The notes under the pieces: model-generated
Databases searched by the model: none
Told to the model about the DNA's origin: nothing
Seen by the model: only the letters and a program-made list of their open reading frames with translations
Program-made: the position numbers and the translations under genes
Part shown: one piece after another, positions 22,301 to 33,706 of the stretch
Layout: each line of letters begins with the position of its first letter
Numbering within the stretch: the stretch's first letter is position 1
DNA from: Candidula unifasciata
Lineage: Eukaryota; Mollusca; Gastropoda; Stylommatophora; Geomitridae
Direction: 5' to 3'
Assembly (NCBI GenBank): GCA_905116865.2
Contig: CAJHNH020008458.1
Coordinates: forward strand, 191,001 to 255,000
DNA length: 64,000 nt

Positions 22301-22854
22301 TATGACTTCACATGTGGACATGAAATTAATTTTACTCAAAACCAAGCAAAGGTGAAGGTGGAGTTATAAATTTACTGAGATAGCAATGTAGAAAAGGACA
22401 GGGTAAAGAAAATATTTAAAATAATTTTTTTTTTAATTTACAAAATGGGTTATAGAACCTTTTTGTCTCTGGGTATGGATGCACCTACTGCTTATCCCTC
22501 CACCTCTACACTATTTTATCAAAACTACATGCACTTAACAAGAATATGCACAAAATCTATTAAAACCACAATCATAACATTATAGGTGAAAAATATAATA
22601 CAGGGATATAACCTACTATAACCACAGCAGAAAATTATGTGTAGAATATAATACAGGGAGATAACCTACTATAACCACAGCACAAAATTATATGTGGAAA
22701 ATACAATCTAGGGAGATAACCTACTACAACCACAACACAAAATCATATATGTGGAAAATATAATACAGGAAGATAACCTACTAAAACCACAGCACAAAAT
22801 TATACATGGAAAATATAATACAAGGAGATAAACTAAGTAAAAGTGAAGTAAAGA

Positions 22855-23110
22855 TCCCTTTCCACGCCTTTAGGTGCATCAGGCAAATGGGAAGAGCACC
22901 CATATTTTTTACAGACCAATCGGCACTAGATGGGTAATGTGGTCAGCATTACACCGGCTGTCTTTACTTCCCCAGTACAGCCATCCTGGTACCCATTTTA
23001 GGCTGGGTCGACCTGCCAGACCCCATACCATGATAAAAATCCACGCAGCCAGCAGTGGGTTTCGATCGCGGTACTTTGGAATTACGAGTCGGACTCGCAA
23101 CGCTTAAACC
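22855..23110 (-). mobile_element. tRNA-derived SINE, family A
   Basis: Antisense. The tRNA-like head at the right end (minus strand GCGTTGCGAGTCCGACTCGT … GATCGAAACCC) is followed by a body with TCGACC, GGGAAGTAAAGAC, GTAATGCTGACCACAT and an AAAGGGATCTTTACTT end. The copy is inserted in the 57-bp tandem array. Confidence 0.85.
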
Positions 23111-23538
23111 AAAGTAGACTTTATAGATCTATTAAACCTACAAGCTTGAAATAATGGGAAAACATAATAAAAGATTCAACATACTTAAGACACAAGCAAA
23201 AATTATGTGGAGAAAATATAACAGAGGGAGATAACCTAGCAAATTCATAAGAATAAAATGATATTTGGAAAATGGGACAGAGTGCAGATAACTTAGTAAA
23301 GTCACAAGCACACAATAATAAGTGGAGAATATATTAGAGGGAGATATTCCAGTAAAGCCATAACAAAAAGTGATATCTGGAAAATATATCAGAGGGAAAT
23401 ATCCCAGTAAAGCCATTTCAAAAAAGTGTTGTATGGAAAATGTGAAGAGGGGCACAACCTAATAAAACCAGAAGCACAAAACAACACATGGAAAATATAA
23501 CAGAAGGAAGCATTCTTCGAAAGCCAGAAGCACACAAC

Positions 23539-24729
23539 TGTCGGGTGTGGTTGGGGGATGTGGTTGCTAGCCAAGTGTCTAGGGGGTTATCGTTTATAAG
23601 TGTCAGTCCTCCACATTTACACACTGGATTTCCTCCATCCACCAACCACGCCACCCGCTTTCCTTGGCAAGGCACATGCTGATGGTGATAAATGGACTAA
23701 AGACGGCCAACCCAACAATTACATCACTTCTGTAAACCCCTATACATAGTAACAGCCAACACAGTTTACAGGTACTGCAATATAATACACCACGCCAAGT
23801 ATGTTCTTATAGTGCAATCAGTCTCTTTATTATGGACGAACAAACTGCGATGGCGAAGAATGGTGATCGATGACTTGCTGACAAGTCCACCACCTTTCAA
23901 ATACTCACATTGGCAGGTTCTCCAGACAAGGACAAAATACTCAAGTGAACTAAGTACCTGGTACCTGCTACGGGTAAATCACACCCGATCGTGGAGATAC
24001 ACCTACGTGATGTTCAGTGACAACCCTCTGTCGGTTTCTCCTCTAGAGGGCCCTGCCCCATGGATTCAAGGTAGATGCACCTCTTGGTGAAAGACTCCAG
24101 ACCTCCTGTCTGCTAACCCAGCAACTCGGTGAAGCATCACTGACTAATATCTTGTTAATCAGCCTCCGATACTTCCCCATTACATCCCACGCTGGTCAAC
24201 TCACACAGGTTCCTCAGCACTTTCTGGACATTTAAGGACACCGTTAACCAACTCCACATAGTCACAACCGTGTTGACCCTGCACGCCTGACTGACACAAG
24301 TCCATTCTAGAAATCACACTGACATAATTCCAAATACCACTGGACAGTTCACGGGAGCTCAACAGAATAAACGACAGAATACAACTGTCATACCAAGTCC
24401 ATACATGCATAAGACTATAACAAAACACTAACACACTTCCACACAGTTAGACTGACTGAAATCTACTGACTCGCTTAAACTACCACAGGACTTTTCCGCC
24501 TGTGTTTGTTGCCCGTGGATCTCACTTTCTCCCCAACACTAGGGGTTCACAACCAACTTGTGCTGTCGACCCACATGGATCGCACATTATCCGTGATGTC
24601 CGCAAAACTCATGTCCCCAATGATCATGCTCCACTATCTTCCAGTGACCCCAAATGTTTACATCTCAATCTGTCAACACAAAGCCCTGGCTTCATTAACT
24701 CCTTCCAATCTCCAGGTATCTCACACACA
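23539..24729. mobile_element. Possible solo LTR
   Basis: A 1.19-kb block interrupts the 57-bp tandem array. It starts TGTCGGGTGTGG and ends …TCTCACACACA, compatible with TG…CA LTR ends. The flanking pentamers ACAAC and ATAAC differ by one base. A TATAATAC motif lies at about 23781. There is no coding sequence and no second LTR. The exact right border is uncertain because it falls in CA repeats. Confidence 0.35.
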
Positions 24730-25115
24730 ATAACAATGACAAAGGGCTAATATAATAGAGGGAAAACCTAATAAAACTCAGCACAAAATAACACATGGAA
24801 AATATAACAGAAGGAAGCATCCTTCAAAAGCCAGAAGTATGTATGATACATGGAAAATATAACAGAAGGGGGAAAACCAAATAAAAGCATAAGCAAACAC
24901 AAATCATGGAAAATATAAACAGAAGAAGGCACCCTTCGAAAGATAGAAGCACTTTTGATACATGGAAAATATGAGAGACAAGGAAAACCAAATAAAACCA
25001 TAAGCGTGCTCGCGCACACACACACACACAATCATGGAAAATATAACAGAAGGAAGCATCCTTCTAAAGCCAGAAGCACATCTGATACGTGGAAAATATA
25101 ATACAGGGATGTCAT

Positions 25116-26180
25116 GTACTAAACCCAGAGTGACGACATCAGCTTCCTTCACCAAGCCCCACAATTCTTTAAACAATTAGGCTGGTGTACTTACTAGGTG
25201 GAGGTGCTGAAAGGCAGGGCATGCAGTTACTGGTCAGAAATCATTGTAAAACTAGATGGCAGGTTAGCTACTTGCATGTGGCTGTGCAACAGATGGTGAA
25301 AGTATACATCTCTAGAATCCTAGCTGTAACCATTATCTCTTCTTCTATAATTTTCACTTAGCAACAAACAGATGTGAGTTAAGGTCTATTTAGGAATCAT
25401 TCAAGAAGCAAAGTGAAGCTTTTAAACTTTGGTTATGAAAAAATGACTTCCCAAAACAATGAGTATCTTCAAATAAAATTAAGCTGAGATAAAGAACAGA
25501 CCACCTTGAAAGTGTGAGACAAAAAGACTGGCCAGATTGGCCACTTTGATATATGCCTTTTTTTAAAGACACGAAATGTGAATACAAAACTCAAAACTCT
25601 ACAAAATAATGAAAATAATCTTGCAACAAGAATACAATGCAGTCACAATGAACAAAACAGAAAAAATAAGACAAATATACGTGACGATAGGATGAGTTAC
25701 TTAAAAAAAACATCTAAATTTCCTGACAAGAAAGGAAACATCACTAACTCACAGCATTAAAAAAAAAATGTCATGCAAACATCCAGCATTTAAATTATTT
25801 ATATTTTCCTAGCCCAGTTTTGAATAAAGTAGAAAACAGAAAAGGAAGCAGAGGCAGCATGCAGTAAGAGACATTGATATGAAATTCTCCTAATAAATCA
25901 AGATGAAACTGATAGTCAACTAATCGCTTACTTATCTGAGAATGAGTGAATGTGAAGTTAAATGTGAGTCCAGCAACAAGGAAAGTATGGGGAAGAACAG
26001 AATATGTCTTTCTTCTTCTTCTTCTCCTCTTCCTCCTGAATGTGGAGTCACCCTTAAAAAGGAAACTGGCACATTTTGCTGTGGTTTTCTACAAGCTGTG
26101 ACATCTGCACCAAACCCCTAACTCTTGGGGAAGGGAGAGAGGAGGGGGGGTCTGCTTCAGTTAAAGATGGCCAGCCTATG
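25116..26180. other. Intronic sequence, nothing recognised
   Basis: AT-rich and apparently unique. A short CTT/CTC tract lies at about 26010-26036. Confidence 0.5.
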
Positions 26181-27130
26181 GTCCTCACTGACACTAATAA
26201 TGCAATTAGAGAGATGAAAGGTTAGAGGATGCTCCTTGGAACAGCAGTCAATATGTCATGTGCAAATGCAAAAACAACACAAACATAGGTACCAAATGGG
26301 TTGACACAATTCTAGAAGACCTTGAATTTGCTGACGATATAGTGTTTTTGAGTTCAATGCACTAAGACATCATAGAGAGAAACAAACCATCTCCAAAATA
26401 ATTCAGGACAAATCGGTCTCCAAATGAACACCGAAAAAATAGAAATGACTGATCTTACCAATAGTTCCGATGACATGAAACTAAATAATCACATTCTTGA
26501 AAAAGTCAACAACTTGACATACCTAGGAGGTAAGATGACATGTCTAGGGGATTCAGCACCAGAAATGTCATCTAGAATCGCACTGGCGTCTAGTGCCTTT
26601 AACAAACTGTCAAACACTCTGGAAGTCAAAGACTCTCAGCAAACACACAAAAGATCTTCACCAACTCTTGTGTGATTCCAGTGCTAACTTATGGATGCAT
26701 GAGTTGGAAAGCAACGATAGCTGTAGATTTTTTAAAAATTTGAAAGTTTTGAGAACAAATGTCTTAGAAGAATACTAAATCTCCATTGGACATGTTTCAG
26801 ATCCAATAAGCAGTAGATCAACCAAAATAATGCATCCAATTTTATAAGAAAGTGCCGCTGCAACTACATCGGCCATGCATTCAGAATGGATAAGACACCA
26901 TTTCCCCAACAAGCCCTCATATGGACACCGGAAGGGAAAAGAAAACTGGAAAGACCGAGAGAGACTCTACGTAGAACCATCATCAGGGAATGGCTCAGCC
27001 ATGGACCTAACAAACATCCAAGACCTAAAGCAGGTGGCAACGAAACCGGCCGACATGGAGAGCTATGACCTCTGCCCTATACGCTGTCCTAGGCCCAAGA
27101 GAAAAGACATACTAACTAGGAAGGTTAAAA
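26180..27130 (+). pseudogene. LINE (RTE-like) reverse transcriptase, decayed
   Basis: WVDTILEDLEFADDIVFLSS at about 26295-26355 contains the catalytic FADD box. Then come VNNLTYLGG, an ALASSAFNKLSNTL segment, PVLTYGCMSWK (ETW-motif relative), and RMDKTPFPQQALIWTPEGKR with RPRETLRR. The domain order is right for an RTE-like element. Many stops and frameshifts spread it over all three frames. This is the longest LINE coding remnant in the window. Confidence 0.75.
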
Positions 27131-27134
27131 AATA

Positions 27135-27385
27135 GAAAGTGGTGTATTATGGTATGAAATCGTCAACTAAGGTATGAAATGGTCTAAAGTATGCAACAGT
27201 CTACTATGTTATAAAACAGTATACTAAAGTATAAAATGGTCTACCAAGGAATAAAATAGTCTACTAAAGTATACAATGGTCTACTAGGGCATTAAATAGT
27301 CTACAAAGGTATAAAATAGTCTAGAAGGATTTAAAAAAGGTCTACTGAGTTTTTAAATGGTCTACTATGGTATGAAACGAATACT
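27135..27385. repeat. Degenerate tandem repeat, about 21 bp
   Basis: About 12 imperfect units of TCTACTAAAGTATAAAATGG, ending shortly before HIP1 exon 27443-27583. Confidence 0.85.
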
Positions 27386-27442
27386 ATGCAGTATGTTATA
27401 AAAAGTGTTATACAATGTAATAATAGATGTCACTGTACTCAC

Positions 27443-27583
27443 TGGAGTGGAGGTGGAAGAGTGACCTGACCAGGTAGTCATACAGCTGGCATGTGTCCAG
27501 AATACACAGGATCAAGGGAGCAAGCCTGCACTGTCCTGCTGACGTCATGGAGTTGGCCCGAGACATGTCCAAAGATCCAAACA
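27443..27583 (-). CDS. HIP1: HIP1 exon: SLDMSRANSMTSAGQCRLAP core
   Basis: 141 bases: two to finish Val, 46 codons, and one that starts a Ser codon. It encodes SLDMSRANSMTSAGQCRLAP followed by a LYDYLVRSLFHLHS helix. SLDMSRS.S.TAAGQCRLAPLI is among the most conserved stretches of HIP1/HIP1R, so this exon alone is close to diagnostic. The acceptor follows a pyrimidine-rich run ending AACACAG; the donor is GTGAGT. Confidence 0.95.
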
Positions 27584-28079
27584 CTGTGTTGAAGAGTGAC
27601 AGGAAGAAACAGACAATAATTTGTGGCTTCGGTCTTAGAGCACACTTATTCTGAACAGGTATACAATTGTCTTAAAACAACAATGTTTTCCTGTTGTAAA
27701 TTTAAATATAGTAGAACTTTGAATATCCGGACTCTGTATTATCTGGTCTAGTTTTTAAAAGATAATTCCCGTTAATGATGAGGAGAGAGGGGAAGATGTC
27801 ATCTATCATAAGACCTTTTCCAAAAACGAAAAACTATCCTCTTTGAAACTTTCATCTCAGGCCGACCCTTTCCCATTTGTGTAATTACTTATCAATTAAC
27901 AGTTAAAAAAACTAAGTTTTAAAATTTTTTGTAAGCAAACCTACATTGTACATTAATGTTTTGTTCATTTGAAATGTGTGTTTACCATACTGAACAGTGT
28001 ATATGATATTATTTTTCCTTCATTCCAGTTAAAAATCAAGAATTTTATCTTAAAAATCTGAAGACGGTATCAAGCACAA

Positions 28080-28400
28080 ACTCACCACTTGGTGGTAAAT
28101 TGATGTGTGGCAAGTTAGATATTTTGAGGGCCCTTTGGGAGCGAGTAAACAGTGCAGAGGTGCAGACAGATCATTTCAGTCTAAGGAGAATTTCGCTGCG
28201 AGGAGTTACCAGGAAATCTGGCCAACGCTCAACAATTAAGGCAAGGATGAGAGAGAGATACAATCAGATGGTTACTGGTACCATCGGAATTGGAACTCTT
28301 CACTTGCTGCTGAAGATGGGAAATGAGCACTTATGGGAATTGTCCCGAGTGCTGTGATGTTGATTCTTAATTCAACATTCAACATTCCTAAAATATGAAC
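28080..28400 (+). pseudogene. LINE RNase H-type 3' fragment
   Basis: The frame LGGKLMCGKLDILRALWERV… and TGTIGIGTLHLLLKMGNEHL corresponds to the C-terminal signature of the 8.3-kb copy on the opposite strand. The final Cys motif is shifted out of frame near GNEHLWELSRVL. The ATTCTTAATTC end is shared with the other members of this subfamily. Confidence 0.65.
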
Positions 28401-28482
28401 AATATTTAAATTTTTTGCATCTGTTTTCTGTTTGAAAAAAAAATATATACAATATAAGTACAATACATTATGAAATTTGTTA

Positions 28483-28648
28483 AAGTACCAGCATGTACTA
28501 AGAGTTTTGAAAATATAAATAAGTGCAGGTTTTTGGTAATTAAAAAAAAAAATGTAGCAACTGAGTGTTTTAAAACTCTGGCATGTACTAAGAGGTTAGA
28601 AAATATAAATAAGTGCAGTTTTTTGGTATTAAAACAGGGAAGAAAAAA
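28483..28648. repeat. Direct repeat, about 65 bp x 2
   Basis: GCATGTACTAAGAG.TT.GAAA with ATATAAATAAGTGCAG occurs twice, 92 bp apart. Confidence 0.85.
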
Positions 28649-28864
28649 GTGTGTTTAATGACATGAGGGGAATAGCAATTGAGTATTTATGGAACTCTGG
28701 CTGTAATTCTATATAAACAATAGATTTAACAATTTATTTCCTGGCATATTTCTCTACATCTTGTCAGGTGCATTCCTGCAGGGTTTATTAATAAACTGTC
28801 TGCTAGCTTTGGCAGTCTCCTTTGGAGGGGGGGGGGAGGGGGGGGGGGGGGTGGGGGGGGGGGA

Positions 28865-29140
28865 GTAAAGGACCCTTTTACATGCCTTTAGGTGTACTGG
28901 GTATATAGGGCTAGACCTATATTTTTAAAGACCAATCAGCATTTGGTGGGTAATGTGGTCAACATCACGCTGGCCCCCTTTACTTCCCAGGACTGCACCT
29001 GGTACCCACTCAAGGCTGGGTCGACCTGGGAGTCAAGGTCATTTTTGAAAAAAAATCCGACTCCCTCAGGACGTGAACCCACGACCTTCCGATCCGCAGG
29101 CAGGCGTCTAGCGGCCAACGCCACCGTGACTGCCTCCTTT
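28865..29140 (-). mobile_element. tRNA-derived SINE, family D
   Basis: Antisense. The head on the minus strand reads GGTGGCGTTGGCCGCTAGAC and CGTGGGTTCACGTCC. The body (TGGTACCCACTCAAGGCTGG, GTAATGTGGTCAACATCACG on plus) is the same as in family A. A long poly-G tract precedes it. Confidence 0.85.
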
Positions 29141-29204
29141 TATTCTAAAAACTGAAATATCTTTCTTTAAAATATCTCAGCTTTGCAATAAATCACAGCT
29201 TCTT

Positions 29205-29455
29205 TTTTTTTTTTCTTCTTCATGTTTAGTGGCTGTAAACTCCGGTGGAAAGTTCTGGCTGTTCATCCACTTCTGGACTTGAGTCTCGTTGCAGAACCTG
29301 AGTTTTGCATGCACATTTGTTTAAGGCAGACGGTTTGTTCATTGCAGATGTACTCTAACTTCTAAGGAAGCCCTCAATTAGTCGACTCATAGGACATGCT
29401 TGTTTGGGGAGGCACTGGGTCTATTCTTGTTTTTCTAACAATACAGCTGCACTAC
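29205..29455 (-). repeat. Repeat C copy
   Basis: Antisense copy beginning with TTCTTCTTC. Confidence 0.75.
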
Positions 29456-29504
29456 CTGCCTGAAAGGCAAGGGACCAGCAGTCAAGGTTGTCTAGGAAAT
29501 ATAG

Positions 29505-29640
29505 AAAGTAAAGTAAAGTAGAGGACCCTTTTCCACGCCTTTAGGTGTATAGGGCATATAGGGCAGGACCTATATTTTATAATCCAATCAGCACAAGATG
29601 GGTGATGTGGTCAGCATCACACCAGCTTCAAAGGAAACAT
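29505..29640 (-). mobile_element. SINE A/D 3' fragment
   Basis: AAGTAAAGTAGAGGACCCTT to GTGGTCAGCATCACACCAGC. It is joined directly to part of a GAAGAAG-type repeat, next to HIP1 exon 29753-29814. Confidence 0.7.
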
Positions 29641-29752
29641 CCCTAATTAGTCGACTCTTATGAGATTATTTTTATAGGGCAGTTGGCCTATTCTTTTATT
29701 CCCCATAGAAGGGCCCCAAAACACACACGGGGAAGTCAAAGCTCAAACTCAC

Positions 29753-29814
29753 CGTTTTGCTGAAGGGAGATAATCTCATCCATGTAGTCCAACATATCAA
29801 TTGAAAATTCAAAG
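29753..29814 (-). CDS. HIP1: HIP1 exon: ANTH, FEFSIDMLDYMDEIISLQQN
   Basis: 62 bases beginning with one base that completes a Tyr codon and ending with the G of a split Val codon. The peptide matches the FFQLTVEMFDYLE region of vertebrate HIP1. The acceptor is TTCTGCAG and the donor GTGAGT. Confidence 0.88.
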
Positions 29815-29943
29815 CTGCAGAAGTATGCAAAGTCATAAATATTTGTGAATTTCTCAGAAGTAAAATACGAACATCCAACAATTATACTGGACTTATGTTT
29901 TACTTCCTAAATATAGTTGTGCCCCAATATTATGTGGTTGCAG

Positions 29944-30328
29944 TGGGTTTCTGGGATTTCCTCTTGATGCATTTTCCTTTGAATAGTGGCTCTTTAAAAG
30001 GGTTTCTGGTTTCCTCTTGATACATCATCATCTGAACAGTGGCTCTTTGAAAGGGTTTCTGAGATTTCCTCTTGATGCATTATCATCCAAATAGTGGCTC
30101 TTTGAAAGGGTTTCTGGGATTTCCTCTTGATGCATCATTATCTGAATAGTGGCTCTTTGAGATGGGTTGTGGGATTTCCTGTTGATGAATTATCATCCAA
30201 ATAGTGGCTCTTTGAGATGGGTTGTGGGATTTCCTCTTGATGAATTATCATCCAAATAGTGGCTCTTTGAGATGGGTTGTGGGATTTCCTCTTGATGAAT
30301 TATCATCCAAATAGTGGCTCTTTGAGTT
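29944..30328. repeat. Minisatellite, about 55 bp x 7
   Basis: Seven copies containing ATTTCCTCTTGATGCAT and AATAGTGGCTCTTTGA. It starts 130 bp from HIP1 exon 29753-29814. Confidence 0.93.
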
Positions 30329-30499
30329 GCTGGGTTGCAATCCTGGTGAAGAAAACAAAGAGCAACCCCTCCCCACCATTTGGACAATGTGTTGCTGTGT
30401 AACCACAGGGTTTACAAATGTAACTGTTTTACAGGGTTGAACAAGGTTTCAGGAATCTGCTCCTGGTTGACTGCCATCCTTGAGGTGTTGATACAACTC

Positions 30500-30785
30500 T
30501 TCTTCTTAGCCATCACTAGCTGTAAACTACTGTAAAAAGTTCTGGTTGTTCGTCAACTCCTAAACTTTGGTCTTAATCCAGAACTTGAGTTTAGCATGCA
30601 TATCTATATTACAAAACTGGCTTACTTGTACTGTTGGTGCCTTGCCTCTCGGGCAGAGACACTCTGATTTAGAAGGAAACACCCCTAATTAGTTGCCTCC
30701 TATGACATGCTTGTTGGGGGTGGGAGCAGTAGGTCTATAATTTGTTGTCAAACAAGGAGCCCCTGAAACCCACACTGAGAGTTAA
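30500..30785 (-). repeat. Repeat C copy
   Basis: Antisense full-length-like copy. The next copy starts only about 40 bp later in the same orientation. Confidence 0.8.
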
Positions 30786-30824
30786 TGCAACAGTCAGCAA
30801 TCCTGGAGGAGTCAATGTGGATAA

Positions 30825-31115
30825 ACTTCTTCTTCTTCTTCGCGTTCAGCGGCTGTTAACTCCAGCAAGAAGTTCTGGTTGTTCATCCATCTCCAGAATT
30901 TAGACTTGTCCCAGAACCTGAGTGCTGTGTGCACATCCATTTTACAGATGTGACATTTGTTAACAGACTGTTGGTTCCTTGCCTCTCAGGCAGATGCACT
31001 CTGACTCCAAAGGAAATCCCCAACCAGTAAACTCTTATATCATGCTTGTTGGAGAGGCAGCGGATCTGTTCTTGTTTTCTAAACAATGAGGCCCCAGAAC
31101 CCACATAGGAAATTT
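30825..31115 (-). repeat. Repeat C copy
   Basis: Antisense, with tail CTTCTTCTTCTTCG at the left and GAACCCACATAGGAA at the right. Confidence 0.82.
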
Positions 31116-31160
31116 AGGTAAACAAATTTGGGTAAATAAATGTTACAAAAGTAAACTCAC

Positions 31161-31237
31161 TAGTTGTTTACATCACCGCCACAAATCTTGTAGTACTGTT
31201 CATCTGGCATGACCAAATTGCCTGGAATTCCTGGGAA
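31161..31237 (-). CDS. HIP1: HIP1 exon: ANTH, FPGIPGNLVMPDEQ
   Basis: 77 bases: 25 codons plus TA, preceded by TTTTTTTACAG and followed by GTGAGT. FPGIPGNLVMPD and then GGDVNN correspond to FPGNLQMSD and SDVNN of vertebrate HIP1. The split codon TA+C restores Tyr with the next exon. Confidence 0.9.
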
Positions 31238-31307
31238 CTGTAAAAAAATTAACTCTTTTAGTTACAGAAAATTTCAATAAAGATTACAAACTGTCACAAT
31301 TATATTC

Positions 31308-31530
31308 TTCTTCTTTTTCTTCGCATTCACCGGCTTCAAACTCCAGCGGAAAGTTCTGGTTGTTCGTCCACTTCTGGACTCTAATCCTGTCCCAGAAACC
31401 GAGTATTGCGAGCACATCCATTTCACAGGCCTGACTCATCTGCAGGCAGACTGTTGGTTCCTTGCCTCTCAGGCAGATGTACTCCGACTTCGTAGGAAGC
31501 TCCCATTTAGTTGACTCTTATGACATGCTT
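31308..31530 (-). repeat. Repeat C copy
   Basis: Antisense. The last third is replaced at about 31530 by SINE A/D 3' sequence, which itself is split by an unidentified segment at about 31565-31745. Confidence 0.75.
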
Positions 31531-32344
31531 TATGGTATTGCCGTTTGTCTATAAAATATAGGTCTAGCCCTATAAGAATAAGAAGAAACTCCACAGGGGA
31601 GCATGTACAGCAGGAGTCTACCAATCATCAGTAGAAGTGATCCCTCGTCCACAAATGTGTCGGCCCACGAGCTCCTAGACATTTTCAGAGGGTGGGCCCA
31701 CCTGAGTTCATGAAGCTTAGGGTTGATCTGCTCCTGCTGCACGTATTACCGGATATTTTATAATATACCCAATACGTCTGAAGACGTGGACAAGTGTCCT
31801 TCAGTTGACTCACTCCCTTGCATACATTTGTTTGAAAAATTCTAAAAATATATAAACATTACATTCAAACAAGAATTCATTACTGACTTGTGTTTTGTAA
31901 GGATATTTTGGGGGCAATTCTGGGGTTCTGCATTTTTTTACTCCAAAGGGTTTTCAGAAGAAAGGGCTAATTAAAATGTAGCCAGATGTTTTTAGCATGT
32001 TCTGGCCAAACGTAAAAGATATAATATGCTAATAAAAGCTGGACACAAATAAACCATATCTATATTAATTTTTTTTAAAGCATTATTATTGTGTTCAACT
32101 TGGTAATTATTTCAACTTTTAAGATGCAGTGTTAGCACCATGAGCCAACAATTATTTTGGACAAGTGAGTTTAAAAAAATATGATACTAAAAAAGTTAAC
32201 TCAGTCCTGAAGCAGTAGTTACTTTATCTCCTTACACTGTGAGGACTTAAAAGCAGTAAATAACTTACTGGGTTTGAAGAAGAGCAACAAAGCCAAAAAT
32301 CGAACAGAAGTAGTGAAACTAATCATTCAGACATAATGGGTTAA

Positions 32345-32570
32345 TAAGTCGGCATCTGTGGCTTAGGCGTTGCAAACGTGCCTCGTAATGCCGGGATGCC
32401 AGGTTGATCCCAGCAGCTGCAGTGGTATCGAGAAGCCGACCGTCCAGAAAGCAATGGCAAACTACTGGGTGTAAATTTGCCTAGAAAAACCAAAACAGCC
32501 AAACAAAAAAATGCTGGGGTTGGTTCTGCAATGTCCTGTGAAGAATACCCAACTAACTAACTAATGTGTT
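32345..32570 (+). mobile_element. tRNA-derived SINE, family B
   Basis: A tRNA-like head (GGCATCTGTGGCTTAGGCGT as A box) continues into a body with AGAAAGCAATGGCAAACTAC and TTTGCCTAGAAAAACC and ends in (AACT)n. GTTAATAA occurs at both flanks. The B box is partly lost in this copy. Confidence 0.85.
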
Positions 32571-32716
32571 AATAAAACATGTCTGTGATTGTAAGCAGCA
32601 AGTATATTTTATATCTTTGGAAACACCAAGAAACATATAATTATTTGTTTAGTTTAGTTTAGAAAGAGTTAACAAAATAAATGATAAGATACATAAAATC
32701 AAGAACAACAATGTAC

Positions 32717-32797
32717 CTTTCTATGGAATTTAAACTTCTGTATTAAAAGTCTGCAGTAGCTTGCTATCAACTTCCCATATCCTTCCTTCAGATGTCC
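32717..32797 (-). CDS. HIP1: HIP1 exon: ANTH, GHLKEGYGKLIASYCRLL
   Basis: A phase 0-0 exon of 27 codons between CTACTCAG and GTACAT. GHLKEGYGKL followed by a YCRLLxxKxxFH helix is the HIP1 ANTH segment (GHLSEGYGQLCSIYLKLL in vertebrates). It continues directly into FPGIPGN of the next exon. Confidence 0.92.
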
Positions 32798-32994
32798 CTG
32801 AGTAGAGAGACACACACAAAATCAAATGAAAAGCATATAGGAGCACTCTCCCAGTGTGCCTTCCTGGGCCCCATTGTGGGAGGGGGGGGGGGAGTAGACT
32901 CTGCAGACTTCTTTCTGCAGAAAGGCGCCTTTGCCACTACAAGGTGAAAGGTTCCATTCTCGGCATGGTAACTATAGCTTTTAATTTTTATGTT

Positions 32995-33630
32995 GTACTA
33001 GCTGTACCTGGCCATGCGTTGCTATGGCCTAGAATGGTGAAATGGAAAAGAAAGAAAATAGCTCTCCACTAACAGTGTCTGTCATATCCCTCCCAGCCCC
33101 CTCTTCTCCCATCGACCCAATCATATCTCCCTCTCCGAAGGATTTGAAAAATCATCCCTGGCGAAATTATTAAAATAGGAATAGTTAAGAAATGAGAACT
33201 TTAAAATAATGTTTTAAGCTCTCTCAGTTAATAGTGTCTGGCATCAAACCCCCTTAACGTTGATCAATCAAGACAGTTCAAGTCCGCCGCCAATTGAAAT
33301 GCACAATCTATATTAACAACGCTGCAAAATGCGAACCCAAGGAGTCATATAAATATCTGGATCATGGGGGAAGTCACTTATTGGTAGCCCTGCTCAGCAG
33401 TCAAAAATGGCCAATCAACTAAAAACAAATCCGGGCCGGAAACGAAACAAATAATGATTTGACCATTGCTGGAGCTACGTCGTTCGTGGTTTGTGCGATT
33501 TTATGACATAAAAACTTTGAGTCAAAGGCAACGTTGTGTGAAAATTTGAAAGCAATCGGTTCTGTAGTTTCTGAGTCTATAATTAACAGTGTCGGAAAAT
33601 TAAGATTTTTATTAATATAGATAGAGTGTC
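32995..33630 (+). repeat. Unclassified transposon fragment (ACTAGCTGTACCTGG… type)
   Basis: The segment starts ACTAGCTGTACCTGGCCATG and ends …GTGAAAATTTGAAAGCAATC, GGTTCTGTAGTTTC, then TTTTTATTAATATAGATAG. Ends of this kind are common at 3' termini of animal retroelements, but I cannot assign a family. It adjoins the fold-back element through a duplicated 40-bp stretch (CCTCTTATCTC.TAGCTTCTT). Confidence 0.45.
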
Positions 33631-33706
33631 CTCTTATCTCCTAGCTTCTTTCAATTTTTATGTTGTCTAGAGTGACCTCTTATCTCTTAGCTTCTTTTAA
33701 TTTTTA

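Larger units (their letters stand above)
22565..25115. repeat. 57-bp tandem array, interrupted twice
   Basis: Degenerate units around GGAAAATATAATACAGGGAG and ATAACCTACTA…ACCACAGCACAAAAT. The array is split by a family A SINE (22855-23110) and by the possible LTR (23539-24729). Units differ more in the right part. Confidence 0.85.
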
